64,000 nucleotides of DNA from Phoebastria nigripes. Lineage: Eukaryota; Chordata; Aves; Procellariiformes; Diomedeidae. Shown here piece after piece: positions 50,277 to 62,000 of the stretch. Under the pieces are notes generated by a model, which did not search any database, was not told the DNA's origin, and saw nothing but the letters and a program-made list of their open reading frames with translations. How positions within the stretch are numbered: the first letter of the stretch is position 1; each line of letters starts with the position of its first letter. The translations under genes and the position numbers were made by a program. Location of the stretch: assembly GCA_035582835.1 (NCBI GenBank), contig JAYKAV010001831.1, positions 318,373-382,372 of the forward strand, given 5' to 3'.

Positions 50277-53147
50277 TATTCTGTGAATCAGGTACACAAC
50301 TATTTCCAGTTGTCTACACTACTGAAATAGAGAGTTCCTCCTTGTTTACCACTATTTCTGCACACTGCATGTTGCTTTCTTGTGTTGTGATTATCCTTGA
50401 TAGGAAATTTTACACGCACAAAAATAACATAGTCTGTAAAGGAGGAATTCTACCTGCTACCTTGGTTTTTAAAAAATAACTAAGTCTTAAGGATTTGTGA
50501 GACTAATTTGTATTAGCTTGTTTACTGACCCTGCAGTATGGAAAGCACAGCCACTGAGACCCTTAATAGGATACCTTAAAGGCAAGCAGTTTCATGTTAA
50601 TGCAAAGGTTAGTCCTGAAGTTTTACTAAGTGAAAACAGTTGACAAGTTAGTTGATTCCTCTTCTAAAGTCACAGCATAACCTTGTCAAAGGCAGAACCA
50701 TTATTTTGCTGGAAGTTTCCTGAAAGGTAAATTAGCAAACAGATGTGTGCAGATAATAGTATTTGGGAAAAATAGGTGACATAAACAGGTGGTCTAAGTA
50801 ACAATATTTTTAGAAAATATACAAAAGTTGGATAAAGTAATAATTTTCTTTGAAAGTAGTTTTCCGTAAGAGAAGCAAAGCAAATGTCTGTTAATTCAGC
50901 TGTGCAGGCTTTATTACTAGTTAGAAGTGTGACTGATTTTAAATAAGGATTGCTTCCTTTATCACTCACTCATAGAGTACTACTGTTATCATAACATTGC
51001 CAAAGCATCTATACCATAATTAAGGGCCTTCCAGTGTTTGTACTATAAGCTTCTCCTTTCAAGGGATTATAACTTGTTCTTTCAAACTTCCTCTGGGCTA
51101 AATGTTACTTAGAAGACAAAAAAGTATTCATTGGAAACAACATTTGTAATACATTTGGAAAAATCCCATTTGGTTCCAGTAATGCAGTGCATATTTCCTC
51201 TTTCCAAGTTTTCCCCATTGTAGGTTTGCAGTTTTTTGGCTGCCTTTTGTTGATTTTTTAAAACCTTATAAGCCGATTTTATCCATTAAAGAAACATGTG
51301 AGTTCACTGGTTCACCATTAAGTCAGTCACAACAGGGTATGTGCAGATCAGTCACTGGACTGGTGCACACCTTGAATGTTGTGCCTTGTGTATTCAGCTA
51401 CCCTCATGCATGAGTGTCTGCAAACACAAACTGTAGTGATGTGTCAGTGATTCTTCATCGATTCTGCTTGTGTTTTGAAACTCATAACTCCTTTTTTCAG
51501 GACTTTAAGCAACATATCTTTCGACTCTGAGCATTTATTTTTTAAGTTTGAAGTTTATTGTAGTTTCTTACTAGTTTATTTGGGAATAAGAAAATAGCAA
51601 GGATCAGCTTTTAAAGGCTTATAAAAGCCATTTCTCTATTACTTGCAATTATACTCTTTGTTAAACAAAATGTTTTTAATAGGTTTTTTCTTTACTTTTC
51701 AATTTCCACGGATTTCTTGCATTGCTCCCTCAGAATTATTTCTGCCCAAATGCATGGCCTGATGATCACTGTTTTAACTTGCTTCCTATTATCAGAAGAA
51801 GCTGGGGAAACTGGTAAGCTCCATGTTTAATTTTGTGATAGAATAGGCAGAAAGCCTGAAGGGCATCTCTTCTTGCTTTGTTTTTCTTCTCTTTCTTGCC
51901 AGGTCAATCGCCTCACTCCTATAATACTCTTGGAAATACCCAAGAACTGGAATTGTTCATTTTAAAACACAGAGAGGAGACCTATGTTGGTTCGGTTCTC
52001 TCTACAGTTTAGATGGGACCCAGCTGACCAGCAGTTTTTCTTGTGTGGGTTAAGGAGGCTTCTTTCCCTGGATTTGAAGAGGAACTGGATCTAATTTACA
52101 GTTCCAAACTCTCTCTTAGCTGACATGAGCTTAGAGGCTACAGAGTCCCCAGATTTCCACAAGGTCCCCAGATTTCTCTCCTGTTTAGGGACAATGACAA
52201 ATAAGTGGTGGGGAGGAGTGAGAGAATTATTTCCACAGAAAGCAGGCAGTTTGGAGAGGCAAAAAGAGGCATTCAGAGCTTTTACTGCTTTTTCATTGAG
52301 CATTGGTTAGAAGATGAGAGATAAATTTTTTTTTACTGTTTTTCCCCTTCTTTCCCATATTAAAGTTATGGACCAAAAGGTACAGCATGAAAATAATCCC
52401 AACTGTATTGCATTCTTAAAACCATACTTAGTTGTACCATCAGTGAGTCTGGTGCAAAAACTTCAGAGTTTCCAAGTTACATTTTGGTCGTGATTTCCCA
52501 ACTATGCACTGTTGGAAGGTGCTACATGACTAACATGCAAAAGGCCCAAGTAGTCAATGAGAATATGGCTTTGGCATATGCCAGTGGCCACTTAGGCTAG
52601 GACCTTTTGATGCTTAACACTTTTTCTTTAGGAAAATGCCGACTGCACAGGAGCAGTGATTTTTTTTTCAGAATTATTTTGAATATGCTTTTTCTTACTG
52701 ATACAGTGATCATTCCTCACCACAGGTTGAAACAATACCTCATAACTGCTTAAGGCTAAGACCAACGCTTAACTTTACTTCGAATGTAGTTCTTCTGTGG
52801 TTTTGTGTTGTGGATGGACTTAATGGATGTGTACGTTTTTAATGTCTATAAACACCTTCACCTTTTTATGGAGGAATTAAAAATGTTTATAGCAGCTTAC
52901 ATCACACTTCCTTGTCTAAAGTGTTGTTGAATTCTCTGGCTATGGTAGAATATGTAAGCACCATTCAGATGACCGTTCTCAATTGTTTTTTTTTTTTTTT
53001 AAATCTTTTCACATGTGTTCATCATTTAGATGAAATAAACTTGGGCGCTAGGTTGTACTTTCCATGCAAGTTCATTAAGGAGTGAACATTGTCTTTTTAA
53101 AAAAGATATTGTGCTTTAATGTTCTTTAGCCATCTGTTAAATTACTT

Positions 53148-53177
53148 TGTGTGTGTATGTGTGTGTATGTGTATGTG
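53148..53177. repeat. Imperfect (GT)n microsatellite
   Basis: About 30 bases of GT/GTAT units (GTGTGTGTATGTGTGTGTAT and on), with A interruptions. It is a simple repeat. Confidence 0.9.
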
Positions 53178-53788
53178 CCCACACTGGGCTTCTTCTCAGA
53201 CCTGTGGCTGTCTGCAGTGTCTCAGCCGTCAGAATGAAAACATTATCAATCAGTATCCAACAACAGCTGGTTTTGACAAGCTTCTGTCTGCTGCCTAATG
53301 CTTTACAACTTGTCAATAAGACCTCTTTGTCTGCCCACTCTGAGCTGGTAATCTTACTGCTTCCATGTTGTGTCCCGTACTTGTACATCTAGCATTTGTA
53401 TGGAAAAAAAGTTAAATCTTAGTGGGTTTTGATATTCTTTCTTGCTGTATAATGCTCCATGTGTATTTTAGCTTGCCTCTTCAAATGCGCTATACAAAAA
53501 TCTGTGATGTATTATTTCATTTAACTTCTTGCATTTCATTATATTTATAGAAGTTGCAGATTTTTGTACCGTATTAGTTAATACAGTTGCCTTTTTATAA
53601 TGGCAATTAATTTATATTACAAAAGTTTGTATCTTTACTGTAGTCAAAAGTATTAGTTAACTGCCATATTATCTTGACTTTATACTAAAAATACAGTGTC
53701 TATACACAGAAGTTGACCCATTCAAGTGGACAACTGCTGACATGAGGAACTTGTACTGTTTGTGATTTATACATGATTTCCACTATCC

Positions 53789-53810
53789 AAAAAAAAAAAA
53801 AAAAAAAAAA
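53789..53810. repeat. 22-bp poly-A run
   Basis: Uninterrupted A run after CACTATCC, followed by GAAAATAAAC. The AATAAA lies just after, not before, the run, so this is a genomic homopolymer rather than a retroposed tail in the + orientation. Confidence 0.95.
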
Positions 53811-53813
53811 GAA

Positions 53814-53819
53814 AATAAA
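53814..53819 (+). terminator. AATAAA polyadenylation signal (candidate, distal)
   Basis: AATAAA following the poly-A run, at the end of an AU-rich 3'-UTR-like segment. If the terminal exon at 49,981 is real, this could be a distal site giving a 3' UTR of about 3.7 kb. Weak evidence. Confidence 0.2.
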
Positions 53820-53830
53820 CACTGTGTAGA

Positions 53831-55599
53831 GTTGAGTTGCTAAGTTTGGATTTCTTGAGTAGTAGCCAGTTTGGGAGTATGGCATATTACCTTGATTTGG
53901 AATCTTCAAGATAAATTATTTACTCCTAGATGAAAACAAATATTACTGTATAATCATTGCTAAATTATACATAGTTACACATTTACACAGATATATATAA
54001 AAAATAGAAACTTCCAAAAATTGGCTGATTTATTTCCACAGCAAGATGTTGTTACTCTGGAAATATATCTGAAAGATATTGCAGGTTTATTGGTGGAACA
54101 GAGATTGGAGTAATCTTTATACAATTATTCCATAATGTTAAACTGAGGGACATGTTTATATGAATAAAATTGTTTTTAAATAAAGTGGCATGGCAAAGTA
54201 CATACACCAAAAAAAGCTACAGAAGTTAAGCAAAGGAAAATACTGTGGAAAAAATAAAAGCTTGCTGAGACAACTCAATGTTACCCTATCAAACACTGTT
54301 TGAGTAGAAGAGCCTCTCACAACACAAGTTGTAGCAGCTGATGGAAGTACAGCACTGCTGAGCCAGACTGGAGTTGCTGATTCAGCTCCTGAGGTATGCT
54401 TTTTAAATTTTATTATTTTTAAATCTGCCTCTTACCAAGACTAGGATGGAAATGAAAGATTTGTAAACTTGGAATATTTTTTTAATTCTTTTGTTTCATA
54501 TGAATAGGAACTGAAAATCTGCTGATCATGCCTCATTTGATAGCTCTTGAAAGAATTTTCATTAGCTCATTAGCCCTTTGACCTAATAGTTCAAACAAAT
54601 AAAAACATCTGTTTGTGTCAGCTGTAGGGTTAGTCATCCAGGGCCTAGGTTAACACGAGGATGAGAGAGAGTCCCATATCCTACGTGAAAACAAAAACCA
54701 TACCTTTTTCAGTATCTGTAGTTGAAAAGGACCCCTGAAATCAAGTAGGGCTGCTGAATTCTGTTAGGTGAAGAGACTGAAAAAGATCATTACCCTTCTC
54801 AATTCTCAGCCCTCATGGGTGAACTGACTAATTCATTGTGTGGGTTGGACTGAAGATGAGGTTTAATTTAACTAGTTCTGAGACATTTATGCTTAATGCT
54901 ACCTTCTTATAATGTATTTTAGCTTTTATCACAGCTATGTTTAGAGAAGCCAAGTATGCTGTATATATTGCTTGTTCATTCACCAGATTTCATAGGAAAA
55001 CGTAGTATGTGGTATTCTGGTGGGTTTTGGTGGAATATATTCAGGACAGCCTTGTTTATGGAGTGTATGTTTGTGCATGAAGCATGTTCAGCACTTCCAC
55101 TTATGATGTCTTCATTTTTTAGTCACTGAAACTGTCTAGAAAAGGCAGATACTCAAATGAGAATATTGGTGCTAACAGTAGTTTGTGCAGCTCCAGTTAT
55201 CTGTGGCAATAAGGTGGGGAGAACAGAAGAGAGATATTTTAATCATCTGGTTGTCAGTTTTACAGTAAACCCAACAAAAGTGTTTAGCAGAAGGTCCTGT
55301 GCTGGTCTGGGATGATTATGGAAAACTAAGAGTTGAGGGTGTGAAGAGGAGGAATGACATAATCCATGCCCAGCCATACCACTATTATGGGAATAGAGGG
55401 ACTCATTGCCTGAAAATGGCCTGGTTTTGGTAAAGACCATATTTGTAATGAAAAGCTGTTATATAGTTAATTTCTAAGCACAGAAACATTTCCTCACACA
55501 TGAAAAATCTATACATATATTTGAGAACCTGCCCACATGCTAGTAAGTGAGAGGTATGAATTGTACTTATTATGCTTGTGTGCAATATAAGGAAAGCCA
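53831..55599. other. Unique non-coding stretch
   Basis: AT-rich sequence without recognisable repeats, RNA genes or exons. The frames are short and in chance-like composition. Confidence 0.5.
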
Positions 55600-56260
55600 T
55601 TCACAATTAGTTTTCTCAATTCTCACTATTAGATTGTGAGCTAAAACTGACAAAAAATAAAACCAGCAATCACAGCACTTCTTTTTTACCTGTCACCTTG
55701 AAATAGCGAAATGCTTTTGTTAATTTTTATTACTATGCCATGTAACTATAATTTATTGCATTTCAGTGTGCACTGGAAAGCATTTGCATGTATTAAGTAA
55801 AACAAGACAAAAATAAATCCTTTTGTGGTTTGGCAACTTCCATGCATGAAGAACTGCCCTCTTTCTAAGGAGGCATTTACCGTTGGAGTACAGAAGCCTC
55901 GTATTATAGCTTTGTTATAAATTCCTGCTAACTGAAATGGAAATCATGGAAATCCCAAACAAAAGATCTGGTACTGTTTAAACGCATAGTCCCAAAGATA
56001 GTGTGGAGGAGAGAGCAAAATCATGACTTGCATATAGATGTTGCAAAATCAAACCAAGTTTAATGGCCAATAACACAGCAAAGTATTTGGTATTTTAACA
56101 ATGTGACAGTCTCGGATTTGGAAGGTTGATAGATTTTTCAGGATCAAAAGGCCATTTTGTAAAAAGTTTAATTTTATGGTAGGTTACATTTTGGGCCTGT
56201 CAACTTTGACACAGTCCCTTTAAAGCAACAATTCCTGCTGTGTGTTAAGGTTGGCACTCT
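55600..56260. promoter_or_regulatory. Possible conserved non-coding element
   Basis: Balanced, word-rich sequence with few homopolymers. It contains transcription-factor-like words such as CATTTGCAT (octamer), GGTTTGGCAA, CCTTTAAAG and TGTCAACTTTGACA, a 14-bp sequence that is palindromic apart from one base pair (nuclear-receptor-like half sites TCAACTTTGA). This style is typical of vertebrate enhancers, but only comparison between species can show it. Confidence 0.2.
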
Positions 56261-56689
56261 AAAAATTCCTTCTATAGAAATTAATCCATTCTGCATTCTG
56301 TTAGCACATGCTAAAAAAGCATTTTCTGTACTGTGTTACCTTATCTCATTTACTTGAAAGCACATACCCATTTTCCACTAATACACATCTTGCTATTTTT
56401 TGAAACAAAAGCTTCACGTACATCTCATAGTAGGCTTTGTGTGCTACCGTGTTCAATAGCATATCCTCAGAGAAGCTTACACACCCAAATTACAGTATTA
56501 TTGTATACCTTTCAAAGACCCCATTTCTGCCAGTATCAAAACTGTGTATTTTTAATGCTTATAACAAAAAATGTCTATTTGCAAAACTACATCAGAATTA
56601 TTTTATTATAGCGTTCCCATGTATGGTGTCTTTGTAAGACGTAGAGATTCAAGATGTGCATGGGATTGTACCGTTTAAAATTAAAGCTG
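56261..56689. other. Unique non-coding stretch
   Basis: Two overlapping + strand frames (92 and 66 codons) share this DNA in different phases. Neither shows a domain or splice signals. No repeat was recognised. Confidence 0.45.
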
Positions 56690-57400
56690 ACTAAACTGCA
56701 GTATCTGGGAGATTGCTTTTTTTATTTAACAGTGGAATGAACAATGCAATCTCATCATTGCTTCAATATTTACCTTGCTACAGAGAAGAAATGAGCACTC
56801 ATTGTCAATAATGTAAATTATAACAGCCTTAGTCCATCTTTACTAAATTGCTTTATTTGCCAATGAGATAGCTGTAATCTGCTCTGGTTTACACATGTGT
56901 GTCAGGTAAAGTCGAAAGCCTTCCTTCAAGTATCTGAAACTAAGGTTAATTTAAAAAAAAAAAAATGCTAATTGCCTTTTCTAAAAATATTTTTGTACAT
57001 GATTTGCAGGAGTGTGACTGATGCAGAAAAGTTCACTGTTTACCTTTAAAATATAGAGCATGACCTTTTGGTTACAGTAAATACAGTACTGCAAGTCTGG
57101 TAAAGTCATCACATATACTAAAGGTATTGAGACCATTTACCTCACATTCCTCCCGATTAGCTTCCACAATTAACATGATCCACAGCTGAAAAAATAATTC
57201 TAGTTGTCAGTGATAAATGGGGTGAAATCGTCAATCACTGAAGTTGACAGTATTATTTTAAAAAGATATTGCAAACAAGTGTTTACCCAAAGATAGCAGT
57301 ATGTTGCTGAGATTTTGTTCCTCAGGGTTCTCTCATTTCATTCGCAATGGCAAGCTGACTTTAGTGCTCACTTTCAGACTAAAGAGAGCTTTTTTCTTTT
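56690..57400. promoter_or_regulatory. Possible conserved developmental enhancer segment
   Basis: A run of complex, low-repeat sequence dense in homeodomain, PBX and MEIS-like words: TCAATCA at 57,231 with TTGACAG at 57,244, GTGATAAATGG, CACAATTAACATG, GCTAATTGCC, TTTGCCAATGAGATAG. There is no open frame of note. The pairing of a PBX-like and a MEIS/TGIF-like site within 20 bases resembles known co-bound sites. The claim rests on word content only. Confidence 0.25.
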
Positions 57401-59139
57401 CTTTTTTTCTGTAGCATGAAGAGTACCAAACACTCAAGCGCCAAAGTCTTTAGCAGAACCAGGAACATTCCTGGTAACCCTCTAAGATCTGAGACAGAAC
57501 TTTAGCTTTTTGTTTATTTGTTTTCTTGGTATGATGTGCAGACCTGAGGTTTCAGTTCAGGCCTGTCTCCACTGAGAGGTGCCAGTAATATAGGAGTCTA
57601 CTATTATGGGCTATATAAGTATCTTGCCTATTTTTAGTGCTTGCTTTTGATCTCTGAATAATTTTAATATCAAGGTCAAATCTGGTGTGGTGGTTTCATA
57701 TGTAGATGTGCTGGTGACCTAGACATTAAAGAAAATGCATACGGTGTTTGTAGAGAAGAAATCCTTTACTTGTTTTTTCCATTCTCAATGCGGAGGAGAA
57801 ATCTTCCATAAACTGCTTTAGGATGGTGAATCTTGTTCTTGCTTGTGAGAGATTCAGCAGGCAGTTTTGCCTTTAGGTTTGGGTCAAGTCAAATGGAAGA
57901 GAAACTGTTTCTTCTTTTAAGCTTGGCATTTTATACTACCTGGATACTGGTGATTAGTATGTTCTCAAGCACTTATCTGTGAGAACCACTTCACATCTAA
58001 CCTGATTAAGGCCTGAAGGAGGTGGTCACTACTAATCAATGTTTCCAGTTACTGATCTGATCCCTTTAATTCCTGTCTGCATATAAGGTTTAAAAACCCC
58101 CTCAGTGTTCACACTTGTTTACACATATCTCTCCTGCATCATGCAAGTGTGCCCTCGGAGTGGTTGTTGAGGCAGGTCTGGAGTTCCCCTTGCACCCAAA
58201 AGGATCAGTTCGCTCCCAGTTGTCTCCAGATGAGACACAGTACTGTGGTCTCTCTCCACCAGAGTGTGCATGAAGAACCATTTCTCACCATCTTTTGCAT
58301 TTCCGTATTTGCATGTTTGGGATGGGAACTCTGGTTCATGCAATAACTGATTTTTGATGATGAGTTTATCTTTTAGTAAAGCAGGGGCTATTACAGGAGG
58401 ACTAGCTCTGAGGTTCTGTTTTATGATTAAAATTACAGGTTACAGTGCAAAGAGTAACTAGAAAATGTAACTGTTAGTCAATGGGTTTGAGTATAACTGA
58501 AAGCCAGGATCAAGCATGTCCTGGTCCAGCTGACTGATGCTGAAAATGGATTCTCATTTGCTAATCTCAGAATTAAACCAGAAAAAGTTGCCAAGAATAG
58601 ACATTGTCCAGTTCAGGAAGAGGGGTGCAGAAGGTTAGCCCAGTGTAATTGGAGATATGGACCACCATTGCGAATGGCACTGAGACCTTCATCTCTCTGA
58701 TGGGAAGCAGGAATAGCCAGCTGTCTGAACCTATGACCTGTAGACCATAAGATATTTAATATGTCTGCCACAGAGCTGAGGGGAGATGCCAGTTTGAGGA
58801 GATATTGATAGCAGCTCTGCCTTGCCAGGTCATGCCAACCCACATCTTCCTCCACAGAGGGGTTCAAATACCCAGCAGCCGCTGTCCTGGCAGAGCCCGC
58901 TGCTCACCAGCAATGTGCCTCTACGGTGGGAGCCCCATCTAACTTGTTACAAACTGCATGGAGCTCAAGAGGCACAAGCCAGCCATGCCTGGCTTACTGA
59001 GATAAGCACTTTTCAAGACGATGAAAGAAATACTGAAATGGGAAAATCAGTAATGGTGGCATGCCTCCACACCTGTCATGCTGTGTTACAATTTCAGTCT
59101 TTGATTGTTGGTCCCATAAAGGTGTCGGTTTTTTCATGT
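57401..59139. other. Unique non-coding stretch, GC rising to the right
   Basis: Mostly unique sequence. From about 58,600 GC rises toward the CpG-rich patch at 59.4 kb. Frames at 58,613-58,867 (-) and 58,822-59,145 (+) show no domain. No repeat family was recognised. Confidence 0.45.
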
Positions 59140-59375
59140 TATTAAAGCAATTACAGTTATTATACTAAATTTGTCCTTTCTGAAGGGAGCAAGAACAAAT
59201 GAGGGAGGATTTGCATACAAATTGAGCCTGGATGTGGGGGGAAATCACAGCAGGCCTGCTCAGCAGACAGATGAGGCGGTGAGGAGACATTATAAAGGAG
59301 CATGGGCCGGAGCCACCCTCCTTTGCAGGCCTTTGCTGGTGACCCTTTGAGGAATGTCTCCCAACTGTCTGGCAG
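59140..59375 (+). promoter_or_regulatory. Candidate enhancer/promoter with TATA-like box
   Basis: Contains ATTTGCATACAAATT (59,209-59,223), which is the reverse-orientation POU/SOX composite (ATTTGCATAACAA) with one base missing between the half sites. It also contains TATAAAGG at 59,291-59,298, GTGACCCTTTGAGG (nuclear-receptor or TCF-like) and GGAATGT (TEAD-like). A TATA box here would place a start near 59,320, just before the CpG-rich block and an ATG at 59,386. All of these are word matches to known consensus sites, so function is inferred. Confidence 0.3.
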
Positions 59376-59860
59376 ATTCATTTGAATGAGAGACAGTTTG
59401 GCGCACTGTCATCCCGGGCAGATCAAAGCTCGCTCCTCGGTCGCCCGGAGGAGACATGTGGAAGGCCTCCCCTCCCCCGGCCGAGGCCTTTCCCCCAGCA
59501 CCACTCAGACCTCCCTACTGTTTCTCTCAGAGAAGTACCCCTGTGTAATGGCAGCTATCCCACCCTGTGCTTTCGGGCAGACCAGCTTGCCCCAGTAGCA
59601 GGAGCACCTGCATCTGAGCATGGCAGTGTTCCCCTTGGAGCTGGTGAGCCAGGCTCCCGGCTGGCTGCAGCGGGGCTGTGCCGTGTGTCGCGTCCTGGGA
59701 AGGGCATCAGGCCGCCATTGCAGGTGTTTGTAGTCCAGAAGAACAAGGCGAGGCAGGCAGTAGGTTCCAAAACTGGTTTAAGTGGCAACAGAGTTGGCTT
59801 TTGGGCATGGGAAGCCATTTGCAATGTCCCAGTTTCCTGCCGTGGTTGTGTTTCTTAACA
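59376..59860. promoter_or_regulatory. Small CpG island
   Basis: The strongest CpG cluster in the window, with well over ten CpGs between about 59,395 and 59,720 (TTTGGCGC, CCCGGGC, CTCGCTCCTCGGTCGCCCGG, CCCCGGCCGAGG, TTTCGGGC, GTGTCGCGTCC, GGCCGCC). It includes TTTGGCGC, a match to the E2F consensus, inside a 6-bp inverted repeat (GACAGT ... ACTGTC). A 70-codon ATG frame starts at 59,386 (MRDSLAHCHPGQIKARSS) and a longer frame lacking an ATG overlaps it. Both are Pro/Arg/Ser-rich as GC-rich DNA gives, and I do not call either as a gene. A promoter or enhancer-associated island is the best reading. Confidence 0.4.
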
Positions 59861-60619
59861 CAAGGTTCCCCTTGTGTTTCTAGCGACAGGGGGAGGGAGT
59901 TTCTCGCTCACAAAAATGCTATAGAAAACTTAGGAAATATACAGATTTTTTCCCTGGGACTGAGTTGTACGCCCCAAGTCACTGCTAAACAAAGTGTGCG
60001 CCCATGAAGATCAGTGGCATGAAGGAAACATGAGCGCGTGGCCCTCTCTGGGGACTCGATGAGCTCAGAGCTCACATGTTGTCACCTACAGCATTACGAT
60101 TGCCGGAAAGTCCCTGCTCACCAGCATCCTGAAGCAATACAGCCTTTTGACTTCAAAAGTGAGCACTGGTAAAGGGGGGAAACACAGGTGGGAACAATGA
60201 ATTCTTAAATTTTAGTCCTATCTCTGGACCTTGCTTCCTTGACTCTCTGAGCCTCTCCATGGATGTGATACTGTTTTGCTGCTGCTTTGGACATAGATAT
60301 GGGGCTTTGGGGGTGCATTAACTCTGTGAAGTGTTCAAGTACACCAGAATGTGGGATTTTCTGGTGGCTATGGGGCTCATGACTTTACTGGCATGTAAAG
60401 ATATAGCCTATAACCTTTGTGCTGGCCACCTTCCACCCAGAGATGTAGAGAGAAGTTTCTAAGTACTCTGGGTATTCCACAGCTGCCTCTTTAAAAGAGA
60501 AACTGCTGGGTAATATGGAAACAAGAAGTTTTGCCACTTCAAGCAATCAGATTTGGGAAAGTTTATGATCTGGTTTAAATGCTGAAAATTGACCCCTTTG
60601 TTAGGTTTGGACCAGTTTC
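59861..60619. other. Unique non-coding stretch
   Basis: Moderate GC, falling to the right. No repeat, exon or RNA gene recognised. Confidence 0.45.
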
Positions 60620-60850
60620 AGCCCAGCAAGCCTGATAGTGAGTAATTGATGTGTAAATTAATTTTCTGATATCATTAGTAGCTTAATAGCATATCTGCAA
60701 AATACATTACTTGCAAATGAACCTTTGAATCATTAGGTTGTCCTCGCTGACACAGCCCTTGGAACACACTGTTTAAATAAGGAAGGATGCTGTTGTACTT
60801 TAAATAAAGTAATGTCATTTGATGCTAAATGAGATGCTTTGAATTCCTAT
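60620..60850. promoter_or_regulatory. Homeodomain-site-rich segment
   Basis: Contains GAGTAATTGATGTG, AAATTAATTTTC, CATTAGTAGCTTAATAGC and GAATCATTAGGTTG within about 100 bases, then TTTAAATAAAGTAATGTCAT. Dense TAAT cores with otherwise complex sequence suggest a homeobox-bound conserved element. AT-richness alone could also explain it. Confidence 0.22.
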
Positions 60851-62000
60851 AGATGTAAAAAAAAAAATGCAGTCTGTTTCTCTTTTTTAGGGAAAAAGAT
60901 TGGTTTTACAGTTGTTTTTGTAAGTGGAAGAATGTTCTGAAGTGGTGTATCTTCATGGGTCAGCTTTTTCAGCTATATTATAGGGCGAGAACCAAGTAGC
61001 TTTCCTGACTCAACATTTACAACTCTAGGATATCAAAACCGATAAAGGTATGTTGCATTGTTCATCAAAATTAAACTGGCAAAAGCCTGTCTGCTTGAAG
61101 ATACATATTACTTTTTAAAAAGTCTTTAACAGTAACAAGTGTAACAGATATCCTAAATTAGAACATGCAGGTGACATTGGATCATCTCCTTAACTATTTT
61201 GAAGAGTTCTCTGTGTTTCAATGTCAGACCTGTTTCAACTGTGTAAGAGTAACTGGTTAGAGTATGAGCTACCAGTGTCGTGGCTGTTGCTGAGTATCTA
61301 CTGTTTAACCATGACAACTGTTCTGCCTTTCAGTCGTAGTTCAAGGTTGATCCAGAAATACTCATTTATTTCCATAGTTAAACCAATGATATAGAAGTTA
61401 CTGTCTTGGCATTCAAATACAGGATTACCAGCTTTTTACTTGGGTATCTTCCTCCACAGCCGCAGAAGAAATAATTTCCTTTTTTGCACTATGCTATTTA
61501 AATTTGAGAAACAATTGAAAGGATAATGAGGCAGGAAAGCTAACTCTCCTCTTCCAGGCAATGAAGAGAAACCACTTGGCAGGTAAAACATCCTGCTCTA
61601 GAAATCCCGGTGGACTCATTGATTTACAAAGGTCTATTCAGTTCTCACAGTTATTAAACTAGAGGTATTAAGATTTGGAGGACATCACCAACTGGTCTTA
61701 GTCACAGTGCAAGTAATCAAATTTCTCTAATGTCATATTTTTGCTGACTTTTTAAAACAAATAATCAAACCTTTACTTCTGACCACTCCATGGGTTAGTA
61801 ACCTAATAATAAAGAAAATAGCTCAGGCTTCTGAAATTCAGTGATGTTTGGGAATATATTTTTCCTTATAGTATTTGATATTTCTGTATTCTTTAAAGAT
61901 CAAATACTATAGAAATATCTTTCTCTCTTTTTTAAATCAGTATTTTAAAAATGTTTACTTGCTTTATTCATAGCTAATTTTGCCCTGATGAGGATTTTTT
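60851..62000. other. Unique non-coding stretch
   Basis: AT-rich sequence with the 13-bp inverted repeat at 61,867-61,911 as the only structure noted. Confidence 0.45.
61867..61911. repeat. Perfect 13-bp inverted repeat
   Basis: TATAGTATTTGAT at 61,867-61,879 is the exact reverse complement of ATCAAATACTATA at 61,899-61,911, with a 19-base loop. A second overlapping pair, GATATTTCT and AGAAATATC, offers an alternative fold. It could be a remnant of a small inverted-repeat element or a chance AT-rich hairpin. It lies about 90 bases upstream of the CR1 insertion. Confidence 0.9.

Larger units (their letters stand above)
50134..53830 (+). other. Possible long 3' UTR / downstream non-coding region
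   Basis: If the exon at 49,981-50,133 is real, this would be its 3' UTR or 3' flank. Polyadenylation-type AATAAA signals stand at 50,271 and 53,814. The segment 53,440-53,788 is AU-rich with many TTTATA, TTAATTTATA and TTTGTA words, like the distal part of long vertebrate 3' UTRs. It also contains a 13-base direct repeat (GTCCCCAGATTTC at 52,145 and 52,164). No coding sequence is supported. Confidence 0.3.

Noticed and set aside
59382..59858. 158-codon + strand frame, the longest in the window
   Set aside because: It begins at TTG, not ATG, and lies in the CpG-rich block where stops are rare in any frame. Frames on both strands overlap and the composition is Pro/Arg/Gly-rich without a domain.
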